Of a stretch of DNA of 64,000 nt, positions 1-9,256 are shown one piece after another. The number at the start of each line of letters is the position of its first letter. Within the stretch, counting starts at the first letter, position 1. The notes under the pieces were generated by a model. The model ran no database searches. It worked only from the letters and a program-made list of their open reading frames with translations, and was not told where the DNA came from. The stretch is taken from the NCBI RefSeq assembly GCF_030687895.1, contig NZ_CP117452.1, positions 3,551,501-3,615,500 on the forward strand, read 5' to 3'. The stretch is from Pseudomonas sp. FP198. Its GTDB lineage: Bacteria > Pseudomonadota > Gammaproteobacteria > Pseudomonadales > Pseudomonadaceae. The translations under genes and the position numbers were made by a program.

Positions 1-1
1 C

Positions 2-442
2 CGTGGCGTGTGCGCGATTCTGTTGGGGGACGATCCGGACGCACTGGTGCGCGACCTGCAGGACAAATTCCGCCGCGCCAACCTCATCGGCGCCGACCGG
101 GAATTCGAGCAGTTGATTGCCCAGGTCGTGGGGTTCATTGAAGCGCCGGCCCTGGGCCTCGACTTGCCGTTGGACCTGCGCGGCACGGCCTTTCAGGAAC
201 GGGTCTGGCAAGCCCTGCGGGAGATTCCGCCGGGCAGCACCGCCAGCTACGCCGAGATCGCCCAGCGCATCGGCCTGCCCAAGGCCGTTCGCGCCGTGGC
301 CCAGGCCTGCGGCGCCAACAGCCTCGCCGTGGCGATCCCCTGCCACCGGGTGGTGCGCAGCGACGGCAACCTCTCGGGCTATCGCTGGGGCGTCGAGCGC
401 AAGCGTCAGTTGCTGGCGCTGGAACGCTCGTCTGCTGACTGA
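2..442 (+). CDS. ada: Ada-type O6-methylguanine-DNA methyltransferase, C-terminal part (5' partial)
   Basis: This is the 3' end of a gene that begins outside the window; the frame is open to the left edge (R-G-V-C-A-I-L-L). The visible part covers the linker and the whole methyltransferase domain, with the FQERVWQALREIPPG helix and the active-site IPCHRVV motif, whose Cys accepts the alkyl group from O6-alkylguanine. The GVCAILLGDDP stretch is typical of the full-length Ada protein, in which an AraC-type regulatory half precedes this domain, so a bifunctional Ada is more likely than a stand-alone Ogt. Its last 37 bases overlap the convergent gene that ends at 406. Confidence 0.85.
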   Translation, partial: RGVCAILLGDDPDALVRDLQDKFRRANLIGADREFEQLIAQVVGFIEAPALGLDLPLDLRGTAFQERVWQALREIPPGSTASYAEIAQRIGLPKAVRAVAQACGANSLAVAIPCHRVVRSDGNLSGYRWGVERKRQLLALERSSAD

Positions 443-894
443 ACGCCGATATAGATCGCCACCGAGTCGGGCGCGTTGTAGACCTCGAAATCGGTGGCGA
501 ACCGGCGTACGGTCTGCGGGTTATCGGCGAAGTACGCCCAGATCAGGCCCCAGGCCTGGATCACGCATTCGGGCATCGGCCCCTTGGCTGAAAACACCAG
601 GTAATCCCCGCCCTCGACGTCCACGGCGGGGTAACCTGCGCTCGTGGCATCGACCTGCACCCCGGCCGTCACCTTGAAGTAGCCGGTGGCATCGGACTCG
701 TAATCGGAATACACCCCATAGACGAACGACTCGGACTGCCGGGCCGGAACGTTGTCGAACAGCCCTTCGGTGAAGAACTGCTGCCACATCGGGCCGATCT
801 TTGCCGTGTCGCCTTGCTGCTCGTCGGCATTGCGGGTGCGCACCTGCAAACCGGCGACGGTGAAGGGTTCGACGGTCTTGAGTTTCACGTCCAT
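406..894 (-). CDS. GyrI-like / AraC effector-binding domain protein
   Basis: A 162-residue protein made only of the GyrI-like (AraC effector-binding) fold: an N-terminal strand (VKLKTVEPFTVAGLQVRT), a central WQQFF helix, the FVYGVYSDYESD strand and the C-terminal DFEVY segment. Proteins of this type bind small hydrophobic ligands and occur alone or fused to AraC or MerR DNA-binding domains. No DNA-binding domain is present here. An AAGGAG ribosome site lies just before the ATG. The gene converges on ada and overlaps its end by 37 bases. The ligand cannot be told from sequence. Confidence 0.75.
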   Translation of the reverse strand: MDVKLKTVEPFTVAGLQVRTRNADEQQGDTAKIGPMWQQFFTEGLFDNVPARQSESFVYGVYSDYESDATGYFKVTAGVQVDATSAGYPAVDVEGGDYLVFSAKGPMPECVIQAWGLIWAYFADNPQTVRRFATDFEVYNAPDSVAIYIGVQSADERSSASN

Positions 895-1043
895 GGATCA
901 AACTCCTTGATGGGGGAAGCCCGCATGGTACCCATCCCGTCGCCCGGATCAAACCCGGGCATCGATTGAAAAACTCGACTGGCCCTGGCCGGGCGACACC
1001 TGCTAAAAACACGCTTTCCTTCTGCCGTCGGAGACACCCGAAC

Positions 1044-2105
1044 ATGAGTCAGTGGCCAGACACCCGCATTCTCGACCTGCTCGGCATCGAGCTGCCCATC
1101 ATCCAGGGGCCTCTGGCCGGCGTAACCGGTCCGGCCATGGTAGTCGCCACTTGCAATGCCGGCGGGCTGGGCTCGATGCCGGCAGCGATGCTCGACGTGG
1201 AGCAACTGCGCCAGGCGCTGACGACTATCAGCGAACAGACCGACAAACCGTTCAACGTGAATTTTTTCTCGCACCAGCCACCAGCGTTCGATGCACAACG
1301 GGCCGAGGCCTGGAAACAGCGGCTCAAGCCTTATTACGAAGAACTGGGCGCCGACTTCGAAGCGCCGACGCCGGTGTCCAATCGCACCCCCTTCGATGAT
1401 GCGGCCTGCCGCGTGCTGGAGGAACTGCGGCCCAAGGTGGTCAGCTTCCACTTCGGCCTGCCGGAAAAATCCTTGCTGGATCGGGTCAAGGCCACCGGCG
1501 CGAAAATCCTCTCCTCGGCCACCACCGTCGAAGAAGCCATCTGGCTCGAACAGCACGGCTGCGACGCGATCATCGCCGTGGGCTATGAGGCCGGCGGCCA
1601 TCGCGGGATGTTCCTGAGTGAGGACCTCAACACCCAGGTGGGTCTCTTCGCCCTGCTGCCCCAAGTGGTGGATGCGGTGAAGGTGCCGGTGATCGCCACC
1701 GGCGGGATCGGCGACGCTCGCGGGATTGTCGCGGCGTTTGCCCTGGGCGCGTCGGCAGTGCAGTTGGGCAGTGCTTATCTGTTCACACCGGAAGCCAAGA
1801 TCACACCATCCCACCACCGGGCGCTACGCACGGCCAGGGAAAGCCAGACCGCCGTCACCAACCTGTTCACCGGCCGCCCGGCCCGGGGCATCGTCAACCG
1901 GGTGATGCGCGAGGTCGGCCCGATGAGCCCGCTCGCGCCGGCGTTCCCCCTGGCGGGCGGCGCCTTGATGCCGCTGCGGGCGAAAGACGAAGCGGACTTC
2001 GCCAACCTCTGGGCCGGCCAGGCGTTTCCCCTGGGGCGCGAGCTGCCGAGCGGCGAACTGACCCGGCGCTTGGCCGAAGAGGCGCTGGCGCGGTTCAAGG
2101 GCTGA
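1044..2105 (+). CDS. nitronate monooxygenase (2-nitropropane dioxygenase family)
   Basis: An FMN-dependent TIM-barrel oxidase of 353 residues that oxidises alkyl nitronates such as propionate-3-nitronate. Family signs are the N-terminal LGIELPIIQGPLAGVTG motif, the GYEAGGHRG flavin and substrate loop, VIATGGIGDARG, and ALGASAVQLGSAYL, which holds the phosphate of FMN. The frame is open further upstream to 966, but the ATG at 1044 places the IQGP motif at the usual distance from the N-terminus. It stands alone and is followed by a REP pair. Exact substrate is unknown. Confidence 0.85.
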   Translation: MSQWPDTRILDLLGIELPIIQGPLAGVTGPAMVVATCNAGGLGSMPAAMLDVEQLRQALTTISEQTDKPFNVNFFSHQPPAFDAQRAEAWKQRLKPYYEELGADFEAPTPVSNRTPFDDAACRVLEELRPKVVSFHFGLPEKSLLDRVKATGAKILSSATTVEEAIWLEQHGCDAIIAVGYEAGGHRGMFLSEDLNTQVGLFALLPQVVDAVKVPVIATGGIGDARGIVAAFALGASAVQLGSAYLFTPEAKITPSHHRALRTARESQTAVTNLFTGRPARGIVNRVMREVGPMSPLAPAFPLAGGALMPLRAKDEADFANLWAGQAFPLGRELPSGELTRRLAEEALARFKG

Positions 2106-2140
2106 TTTGGTCGACTGAGCGTGTGCGGCGCTTTCAAGGA

Positions 2141-3094
<954 letters not shown>

Positions 3095-3095
<1 letters not shown>

Positions 3096-3775
3096 TGCCG
3101 CTGACCGGCGCCGATTACGCGGCCATCTGGTTGACGCTGAAACTGGCGTCGCTGACCACGGTAATCCTGCTGCTCATCGGCACGCCCATCGCCTTGTGGC
3201 TGACGCGCACCCGATCCTGGCTGCGCGGGCCGGTGGGCGCGGTGGTGGCGCTGCCGCTGGTGTTGCCGCCCACGGTGATCGGCTTTTATCTGTTGCTGGC
3301 GCTGGGTCCGAACGGCTGGATCGGCCAGTTCACCCAGGCTCTCGGTCTGGGCACCCTCACCTTCAGCTTTACCGGGCTGGTGATCGGCTCGGTGATCTAT
3401 TCCATGCCGTTTGTTGTCCAGCCGTTGCAGAACGCGTTTTCGGCCATCGGCAATCGTCCACTGGAAGTCGCCGCCACGCTGCGAGCGGGCCCGTGGGACA
3501 CTTTTTTCCACGTCATCCTGCCCTTGGCCCGACCCGGTTTCATCACCGCGGCGATTCTCGGTTTCGCCCACACGGTCGGTGAATTCGGCGTGGTGCTGAT
3601 GATCGGCGGCAACATCCCGGAAAAGACCCGGGTGGTGTCGGTGCAGATCTACGACCATGTCGAAGCCCTCGAATATGCCCAGGCCCATTGGCTGGCGGCG
3701 GCGATGCTGGGGTTTTCCTTCCTGGTGTTGCTGGCGCTGTACTCCAGCCGCCGAACCCGTGCCGGCTGGAGCTGA
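3095..3775 (+). CDS. modB: molybdate ABC transporter, permease
   Basis: A 226-residue inner-membrane permease with about five to six hydrophobic segments. The cytoplasmic EAA loop that couples to the ATPase reads [25 protein letters not shown]. The family-typical [19 protein letters not shown] and [22 protein letters not shown] segments are intact. Its start overlaps the modA stop by one base, and only three bases separate its stop from modC, so the three genes are translationally coupled. Length is normal for ModB. Confidence 0.95.
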
Positions 3776-3778
3776 GCG

Positions 3779-4858
3779 ATGATCCAGGCAAGATTTCAAC
3801 TCGACCATGGCGACTTTTTCCTCGACCTGGACGTGCAATTGCCTGGCCGTGGGGTGACGGCGCTGTACGGCGAATCCGGCTCTGGCAAGACCACCTGCCT
3901 GCGCTGCATCGCCGGCCTGGAGCGACCCTCACAGGGCTTCATCGAGATCAATGGCGAGGTTTGGCAAGACAGTGAGCGCGGGGTATTCGTGCCACCTCAT
4001 CAGCGCGCGCTGGGCTATGTTTTCCAAGAGGCGAGCCTGTTTGATCACCTGTCGGTACGCGACAATCTGGCGTTCGGCCTCAAGCGCGTTGCACCGGCGC
4101 AACGGCGCGTGGACATGAACCACGCTACGGAACTGCTCGGCATCGGTCACCTCCTCGACAGGCAACCCCATAACCTCTCCGGCGGCGAACGCCAGCGCGT
4201 CGGCATTGCCCGCGCCTTGCTGACCAGTCCGCGACTGCTGCTGATGGACGAGCCACTGGCGGCCCTCGATACGCGGCGCAAAAACGAAATCCTGCCTTAC
4301 CTGCAACGACTCCACGATGAACTGGACATCCCGGTGCTGTACGTCAGCCATTCCCAGGACGAAGTCGCGCGCCTGGCTGATCACATCGTGCTGCTCGATG
4401 CCGGGCGCGCCCTGGCCAGCGGGCCGATCGCCGAGACCCTGGCGCGGCTCGACCTGCCACTGGCCCAGGGCGATGACGCGGGCGTGGTGATCCAGGGCAA
4501 AGTCAGCGCCCATGACCCGCAATACCAGCTACTTACCCTGACGTTGCCCGACAGCCAGCTGCAGGTGCGTGTCGCCCATCAGCCGATGGCTGTCGGCCGA
4601 CCGTTGCGCTTCAAGGTACAGGCGCGGGATGTCAGCCTGAGCCTGGCGAACGATACACAGACCAGCATTCTCAATCGCCTGCCGGTGACGGTCATCAGCG
4701 AACTGGCGGGCGACAACGCGGCTCATGTACTGATCCGGCTGGAGGCCGCCGGCACGCCGTTGCTGGCGCGGATTACCCGATATTCCCGGGATCAGTTGAA
4801 GCTGCATCCGGGGCAGATGTTGTGGGCGCAGATCAAGGCGGTGGCGGTGTTGGCGTAG
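3779..4858 (+). CDS. modC: molybdate ABC transporter, ATP-binding protein
   Basis: The 359-residue ATPase of the molybdate importer. Walker A is GESGSGKTT (residues 31-39), followed by the signature [16 protein letters not shown], Walker [13 protein letters not shown] and the switch His in LYVSHSQDE. The last 70 or so residues form a TOBE (Mop-like) domain that can bind oxyanion and modulate transport. Last gene of modABC; a family A REP pair follows the stop. Confidence 0.95.
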   Translation: MIQARFQLDHGDFFLDLDVQLPGRGVTALYGESGSGKTTCLRCIAGLERPSQGFIEINGEVWQDSERGVFVPPHQRALGYVFQEASLFDHLSVRDNLAFGLKRVAPAQRRVDMNHATELLGIGHLLDRQPHNLSGGERQRVGIARALLTSPRLLLMDEPLAALDTRRKNEILPYLQRLHDELDIPVLYVSHSQDEVARLADHIVLLDAGRALASGPIAETLARLDLPLAQGDDAGVVIQGKVSAHDPQYQLLTLTLPDSQLQVRVAHQPMAVGRPLRFKVQARDVSLSLANDTQTSILNRLPVTVISELAGDNAAHVLIRLEAAGTPLLARITRYSRDQLKLHPGQMLWAQIKAVAVLA

Positions 4859-4870
4859 GTATCGACACAG

Positions 4871-4967
4871 CCCCTGTGGGAGCGAGCTTGCTCGCGATGG
4901 GGCCGGTACATCCAACATCCCCGTGTCAGACAAACCGCTATCGCGAGCAAGCTCGCTCCCACAGGGG
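4871..4967. repeat. REP/BIME inverted pair, family A
   Basis: A near-perfect palindromic pair whose arms read CCCCTGTGGGAGCGAGCTTG and its complement, separated by about 40 bases. It sits just after modC and could fold in the mRNA and serve as a 3' border or terminator. Confidence 0.85.
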
Positions 4968-5062
4968 ACTGGACTGCGCCGACGTAAGAAACTCGGCACG
5001 ACCGCAACGGGCGGCGGTCAATCAATTCACAGGCCATTCGAATTCATCGCCAAGGATCAAAC

Positions 5063-6100
5063 ATGCCCGACACCCTGCCGCCCGATGCACTCCCGGCTGA
5101 TCTGCACTACGTCGACGACACCGCCCCGGGCATCACCCGTCGCAAACTGCGGGGCAAGTTCTGTTACTTCGACCCGTCGGGCCAGCGCATTACCGATCCC
5201 GCCGAAATCCAGCGGATCAACGCCCTGGCCGTTCCGCCGGCCTACACCGACGTGTGGATCTGCACCGACCCGCGCGGCCACCTCCAGGCCACCGGGCGCG
5301 ACGCCCGAGGACGCAAGCAGTACCGCTACCATTCGCGCTGGCGCGAAGTGCGCGATGCGGACAAGTACTCACGCATGCTCGAATTCGGCCGCACCCTGCC
5401 GCGACTGCGCAAACGCCTCGAGGAAATCCTCGCCACGCCCGGTTTCAGCCGCGATAAAGTCCTGGCAACGGTCATTACGTTGCTCGACGTCACGCTGATC
5501 CGCGTCGGCAATAGCCAATACGCCCGGGACAATCGTTCCTACGGCCTGACCACGCTGCGCAACAAGCATGTCGCGGTCAACGGCAGCGCCATCGCTTTCC
5601 AGTTCCGTGGCAAGAGCGGCGTCGAACACCAGATCACCGTGAAGGACCGGCGCCTGGCGCGGATCATCAAGCGTTGCCAGGAAATTCCCGGGCAGAACCT
5701 GTTCCAGTACCTGGACGAACACGGCGAGCGCCACGCGGTCACCTCTTCGGACATCAACGCCTACCTCAAGACACTCACCGGCGCCGACTTCACCGCCAAG
5801 GACTACCGCACCTGGGCAGGCAGCGCGGCGGCGCTGGACGGGCTGCGCACATTGCAGTGGGAAACCGAGACCGAAGCCAAGCGACACGTTGCCGAAATGG
5901 TCAGGCAGGTCGCCCGGCAGTTGGGCAATACGCCTGCCGTCTGTCGCAAATGCTACATCCACCCCGCCGTGCTGGAAGGCTTCATGGGCGGCGTCCTGAG
6001 CGAACTGCCCAAGCCTCGCGTACGCAAAGGACTCAATGCGCAAGAAGCCGCGCTGACGATGTTTCTGCAACGCATGGCCCAAGCCGTCGAAGCCTGCTAA
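5063..6100 (+). CDS. type IB DNA topoisomerase
   Basis: A 345-residue eukaryote/poxvirus-like topoisomerase IB, which relaxes supercoils by a transient 3'-phosphotyrosine nick. An N-terminal domain (GITRRKLRGKFCYFDPSGQRI, IQRINALAVPPAYTDVWIC) precedes the catalytic domain, which carries IRVGNSQYARDNRSYGLTTL, FRGKSGVEH, the KDYRTWAGS segment and the nucleophile Tyr298 in CRKCYIHP. All the catalytic landmarks (the basic residues and the Tyr) are visible. It is monocistronic between a REP pair and the ClpP-like gene. Bacterial TopIB is common in Pseudomonas; its cellular role is poorly defined. Confidence 0.9.
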   Translation: MPDTLPPDALPADLHYVDDTAPGITRRKLRGKFCYFDPSGQRITDPAEIQRINALAVPPAYTDVWICTDPRGHLQATGRDARGRKQYRYHSRWREVRDADKYSRMLEFGRTLPRLRKRLEEILATPGFSRDKVLATVITLLDVTLIRVGNSQYARDNRSYGLTTLRNKHVAVNGSAIAFQFRGKSGVEHQITVKDRRLARIIKRCQEIPGQNLFQYLDEHGERHAVTSSDINAYLKTLTGADFTAKDYRTWAGSAAALDGLRTLQWETETEAKRHVAEMVRQVARQLGNTPAVCRKCYIHPAVLEGFMGGVLSELPKPRVRKGLNAQEAALTMFLQRMAQAVEAC

Positions 6101-6235
6101 GCGAAGCGACCGCTGTTAGCCGGACCTGAACAAGCGCGTGACGGAAGTGGAACATCCGACAGCCGGCGGACTCCCAACTGTACAGAGCCGCTGATCCGCA
6201 GACTCGTCAACGCGTGAAGTCGAGAGGAGTTTCAG

Positions 6236-6799
6236 ATGTCCGAACACATCGTCCATTTCCATTGCCAGATCGACCAGGGGACCACCGAGCGCTTCCGGGA
6301 CAATTGCCTGGAAGCCATTGAAAAAGGCGCCGACTCGCTGATGCTCAACCTCTCTACCGTCGGCGGCAGCACCAATTTCGGTTTCACCCTCTATACCTTT
6401 ATCAAGTCCCTTCCGGTGCCCGTGCGCGCGGTGAATGCCGGCAACATCGAGTCGATGGGCATCGTCATGTACCTGGCCGCCAGCGACCGCACCACCACCC
6501 CGCATTCACGCTTCCTGATCCACCCGATGAATTGGTATTTCGGCCAGAAATCGGTGGATCACTCGCGCTTGCGTGAATACCTCTCGAGCCTGGACAACGA
6601 CGTGGCGCGGTACGTGGAAATCTACGTCAAGGAAACCGCCGGCGCCGCCACGCAACTGGATATCTTCAAATGCCTGTGCGCCGAGGAGCGAGTGATACCG
6701 GCGGAAAATTCGCTGGCTTTCGGCATCGCGCACCGGGTTGAGCAGGTGGTGTTTGCGCCCGAGGCGAAACACTGGAAAGTCAGCGGCGGCGAGGATTGA
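6236..6799 (+). CDS. ClpP-like serine protease family protein
   Basis: A 187-residue protein with the ClpP/crotonase fold, distinct from housekeeping ClpP. The oxyanion strand (LNLSTVGGSTNFGFTLYTFI), the nucleophile region GNIESMGIVMYLAAS (Ser in ESMG) and the catalytic His in SRFLIHPMNW are present. The third member is shifted: where ClpP has Asp in RDxxMSAEEAxxYGLVD, this protein reads EERVIPAENSLAFGIAH, so Glu may take the acid role. No Clp-ATPase docking tail is obvious. The gene is single, with AGAGGAG just before the ATG. It could be an independent peptidase or a degenerate paralogue. Confidence 0.7.
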   Translation: MSEHIVHFHCQIDQGTTERFRDNCLEAIEKGADSLMLNLSTVGGSTNFGFTLYTFIKSLPVPVRAVNAGNIESMGIVMYLAASDRTTTPHSRFLIHPMNWYFGQKSVDHSRLREYLSSLDNDVARYVEIYVKETAGAATQLDIFKCLCAEERVIPAENSLAFGIAHRVEQVVFAPEAKHWKVSGGED

Positions 6800-7026
6800 A
6801 TATCCTCCGCTGATGAATAAATACAATTTGCCGCCGCTTGCCTTATTAATTAAATCGATGCGTACAAGTTCAAGCGAGACGGCTGTATAAGTTACCCAGG
6901 CGTTAATTGTTTAGTTGATACCGTTCGTCGCCAGCGAAACGTTTTTTTTAAACTTCCATCCGCAGATTTTTTTCACAGTACTGCGAGGCACGTTTTACTC
7001 GCTTAACCAAAATGAGGATTCTCGAA
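6800..7026. promoter_or_regulatory. AT-rich intergenic region upstream of the KGG stress-protein gene
   Basis: About 227 bases, clearly more AT-rich than the surroundings, with runs such as TTATTAATTAAAT and two T-tracts near 6944 and 6966. It most likely carries the promoter for the small KGG gene, but no convincing -35/-10 pair can be picked by eye. Confidence 0.4.
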
Positions 7027-7206
7027 ATGGCTAATAGCGGAAACAAAAACCCAGGCAACTTCGCAAACGACCGTGAGAAAGCATCCGAAGCCGGCAAGAA
7101 AGGCGGACATGCTTCCGGCGGAAACTTTGCCAACGACCGGGAAAAAGCCTCTGAAGCCGGTAAGAAAGGTGGCGAACGCAGCCATGGCGGCGGCAGAAAA
7201 TCGTAA
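7027..7206 (+). CDS. small KGG-repeat stress protein (YciG/con-10 family)
   Basis: A 59-residue, highly charged, glycine-rich protein. Two identical 18-residue units (GNFANDREKASEAGKKGG) lie in tandem and make up most of it; this is the KGG motif of YciG and the fungal con-10 family, linked to general stress and desiccation. The start at 7027 is chosen over 7012 because GAGG lies nine bases upstream of it. The repeat units differ at 10 of 18 codons, all silently, so the protein sequence is being conserved. It is followed after 62 bases by a 74-residue unknown. Confidence 0.85.
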   Translation: MANSGNKNPGNFANDREKASEAGKKGGHASGGNFANDREKASEAGKKGGERSHGGGRKS

Positions 7207-7268
7207 CCCGGAAAACCGTTGGGGCGTAGCGTTGCTGCGCCCTGGCGCTTAACCTGTCGAGGTCATGC

Positions 7269-7493
7269 ATGAGCCAGGACCGATTCATTGTCAGTTTCAT
7301 CGCCGACGGCCAGCCCGATAACCGGGTGCTGGCGGCTGACACCGAGACCCTGAGCACCGAAGAAGCCGAGGCACTCTTGAGAGTGACCTTCACCGAATTG
7401 AAAAGCGTCAGGATCAGTGACGTTCAAGTTCAGAAAAGAACCAAGCCAAACGAAACGGAACATGATGTTCCGGGGCACTTCAAACAGCCGTAA
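7269..7493 (+). CDS. small hypothetical protein (74 aa)
   Basis: I do not recognise this 74-residue protein. It starts with a strand-rich segment (MSQDRFIVSFIADGQPDNRVLAADTE) followed by an acidic helix (STEEAEALLRVTFTEL) and a charged tail, and has no signal peptide or membrane segment. It lies 62 bases after the KGG stress-protein gene on the same strand and may share its transcript. A REP pair follows. Confidence 0.55.
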   Translation: MSQDRFIVSFIADGQPDNRVLAADTETLSTEEAEALLRVTFTELKSVRISDVQVQKRTKPNETEHDVPGHFKQP

Positions 7494-7513
7494 TTAATCT
7501 ATCCCTGCCCCCC

Positions 7514-7639
7514 GTGGCGAGGGAGCTTGCTCCCGCTGGGCTGCAGAGCAGCCCTGATAATTATCCAATTGAACATAGTATCCAAGTTGATTGCCTTGGG
7601 GCTGCTGCGCAACCCAGCGGGAGCAAGCTCCCTCGCCAC
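7514..7639. repeat. REP/BIME inverted pair, family B
   Basis: Inverted copies of the GTGGCGAGGGAGCTTGCTCC core flank about 55 bases between the small 74-aa gene and the convergent DUF1264 lipoprotein gene. Confidence 0.85.
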
Positions 7640-7664
7640 AAAAGCATCCCCGGCAAATTCACTT

Positions 7665-8417
7665 TTAGTGAGCATGCCCCGTCGGGTCCTTGATCTGCCA
7701 CACCTGCCCCTTCTGCCAGGCATCCGCACCGGGATCGATCGCCGGCGCTTCGATTGCCGCGCGGGCGCGTTTTTTCTCCTCGCTGGAGATGCCCATCCGG
7801 CTGTCGCGCTCACGCACTAACCGTGGGTCGATCTGGCCGTCGGCGGTAAAGCCCATCATCAGTTGCGGAACACCGTAAGGCAGCGCGTTGCCTTGCTCGG
7901 TGTGCCAGGTGTGCCAGGTCTTGCCGTAGGTGCTGACGAGGTTTTTCATCAAACGGGTCTCCGCCACCTCGGGAATCCCCGGCGCGACCAATTGCCCGGA
8001 CTTCACCTCATGCACATGGCTGTGCCACAACTGTTTTTCACTGGCCGGCAGGCCTTCGAACAAGCGCTTGCTGATGATGTACTCCACGCCCATGAGCTTG
8101 GCATTGGCGGTGTTGGCATCGAAGATGGCGCACTGGAACACTTCTTCGTTCAGTGCCGTGCAGTAGTGATGCGCTTCCATTTGCCCGGACATCCGCCCGT
8201 TATAAAAATGAAAGCCATCCAGATAGGTATCCAACGCTTGCAACGGGGGTTTGTTCTGCATGAGCCCCGCCCCGGCTTCCAGCGTCGCGGTGGTCGGGCT
8301 CTTCGCGGCTCCTGGCGCGTCTACCGGTGAATGGCTGTTGCCACCGGCACAGCCTGCCAGCCCCACCGTTGCCACGCAAAGCATGGCCCAGGTTCCTTGA
8401 GTGATTTTTCCAGGCAT
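7665..8417 (-). CDS. DUF1264 / OBAP-family lipoprotein
   Basis: A 250-residue protein with a lipoprotein signal (lipobox VGLAGC near residue 22). The body matches the oil-body-associated protein family (DUF1264): DTYLDGFHFYNGRMSGQMEAHHYC, CAIFDANTANAKLMGVEYIIS, LWHSHVHEVKSGQLVAPGIP and a late YGVPQLMMGF segment. Bacterial members have no established function. ATG at 8417 is preferred over 8435 because AAAAGGAGA lies just upstream of it. DUF3087 is the next gene upstream on the same strand. Confidence 0.75.
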   Translation of the reverse strand: MPGKITQGTWAMLCVATVGLAGCAGGNSHSPVDAPGAAKSPTTATLEAGAGLMQNKPPLQALDTYLDGFHFYNGRMSGQMEAHHYCTALNEEVFQCAIFDANTANAKLMGVEYIISKRLFEGLPASEKQLWHSHVHEVKSGQLVAPGIPEVAETRLMKNLVSTYGKTWHTWHTEQGNALPYGVPQLMMGFTADGQIDPRLVRERDSRMGISSEEKKRARAAIEAPAIDPGADAWQKGQVWQIKDPTGHAH

Positions 8418-8504
8418 CTCGACTCTCCTTTTCATGACTGTTCATGAGAAAGGCACCCGTTCACCCGGGTTTGATTTTTCACCTGAGCAACCGACGAGCG
8501 GCCG

Positions 8505-9041
8505 CTAATCGCGGGCTTTATAGGCCTGTTTCACCGTGTCGATCCAGGCCGGGTCCAGGCGTGACTGCTCGGGGTCCAGGCCGAGCGTCTGCATGTTCTG
8601 CAGATGTTCGTCGGCCTCGCGACTCAACGAGGCCTGGTCGCTGGAGTTGGCATCCAGCAGGTGCATCTGGGCCAAGCCCAAGTGATAGAAGCGCAGCAGC
8701 TTCATCGCCGCCGGATCCTGGGCCTGCACGCCGGCCTTCACCTGGTGCATCACGTTGGTAACGCTCATCAGGCTGCGCTTGAGCTGCCAGCCGTACACCG
8801 CCGCGGCCATCCACGGCTGTTGCCAGAAGTACCCGCGCATGAGCGCGGCCATCAGCAGCACGGCGGCGAAAACCCCGCCCACGTTGAAGCGAAAATTATC
8901 GCCCCCAGGTGTGCCGAACAGCATCACCGCCAGGCTCGATAGCAGCATCGCCAAGGCCAGGAATACCACGGCGACGATGAGGGTGCTGCGGCGGGTCTGC
9001 TGCCGGTAGGTCACGGCGTCCCACGGTTTGATCTCGAACAT
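8505..9041 (-). CDS. DUF3087-family membrane protein
   Basis: A 178-residue protein with two transmembrane helices near the N-terminus (about residues 19-41 and 52-72) and a cytoplasmic, mostly helical C-terminal part. The opening MFEIKPWDAVTYRQQTRRST is characteristic of the DUF3087 family in Pseudomonas. Function unknown. The longer frame to 9155 was not used because family members start at this Met. Confidence 0.65.
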   Translation of the reverse strand: MFEIKPWDAVTYRQQTRRSTLIVAVVFLALAMLLSSLAVMLFGTPGGDNFRFNVGGVFAAVLLMAALMRGYFWQQPWMAAAVYGWQLKRSLMSVTNVMHQVKAGVQAQDPAAMKLLRFYHLGLAQMHLLDANSSDQASLSREADEHLQNMQTLGLDPEQSRLDPAWIDTVKQAYKARD

Positions 9042-9256
9042 CGCGTCGCATTTTCCTTGTGTGGCGTGAAAAGACTCGCGCATTATCGCCTCCCCGGTCG
9101 ATTTGGCTATGCTGGGGCTCATTTGTGTTGCACCGACCCGAAGGACCCGGATCAAAGTCCATGGCGATACCGCAAGGATCGTGCGATCTTCCTGCGTGGA
9201 CGTTTTTTCAAAGATGCCGCCGTCGTGCGCGCGGCATCGTTTTCAAGGAAAGCTGA

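Noticed and set aside
897..911. ATCAA-N5-TTGAT resembling an Anr/FNR box
   Set aside because: The half-sites are in the wrong order and spacing, and the loop is simply the ribosome site of the GyrI-like gene.
885..1817. Long reverse-strand open frame opposite the nitronate monooxygenase gene
   Set aside because: High-GC shadow of the real gene on the other strand, with no motif; its sequence is Arg/His/Gly-rich.
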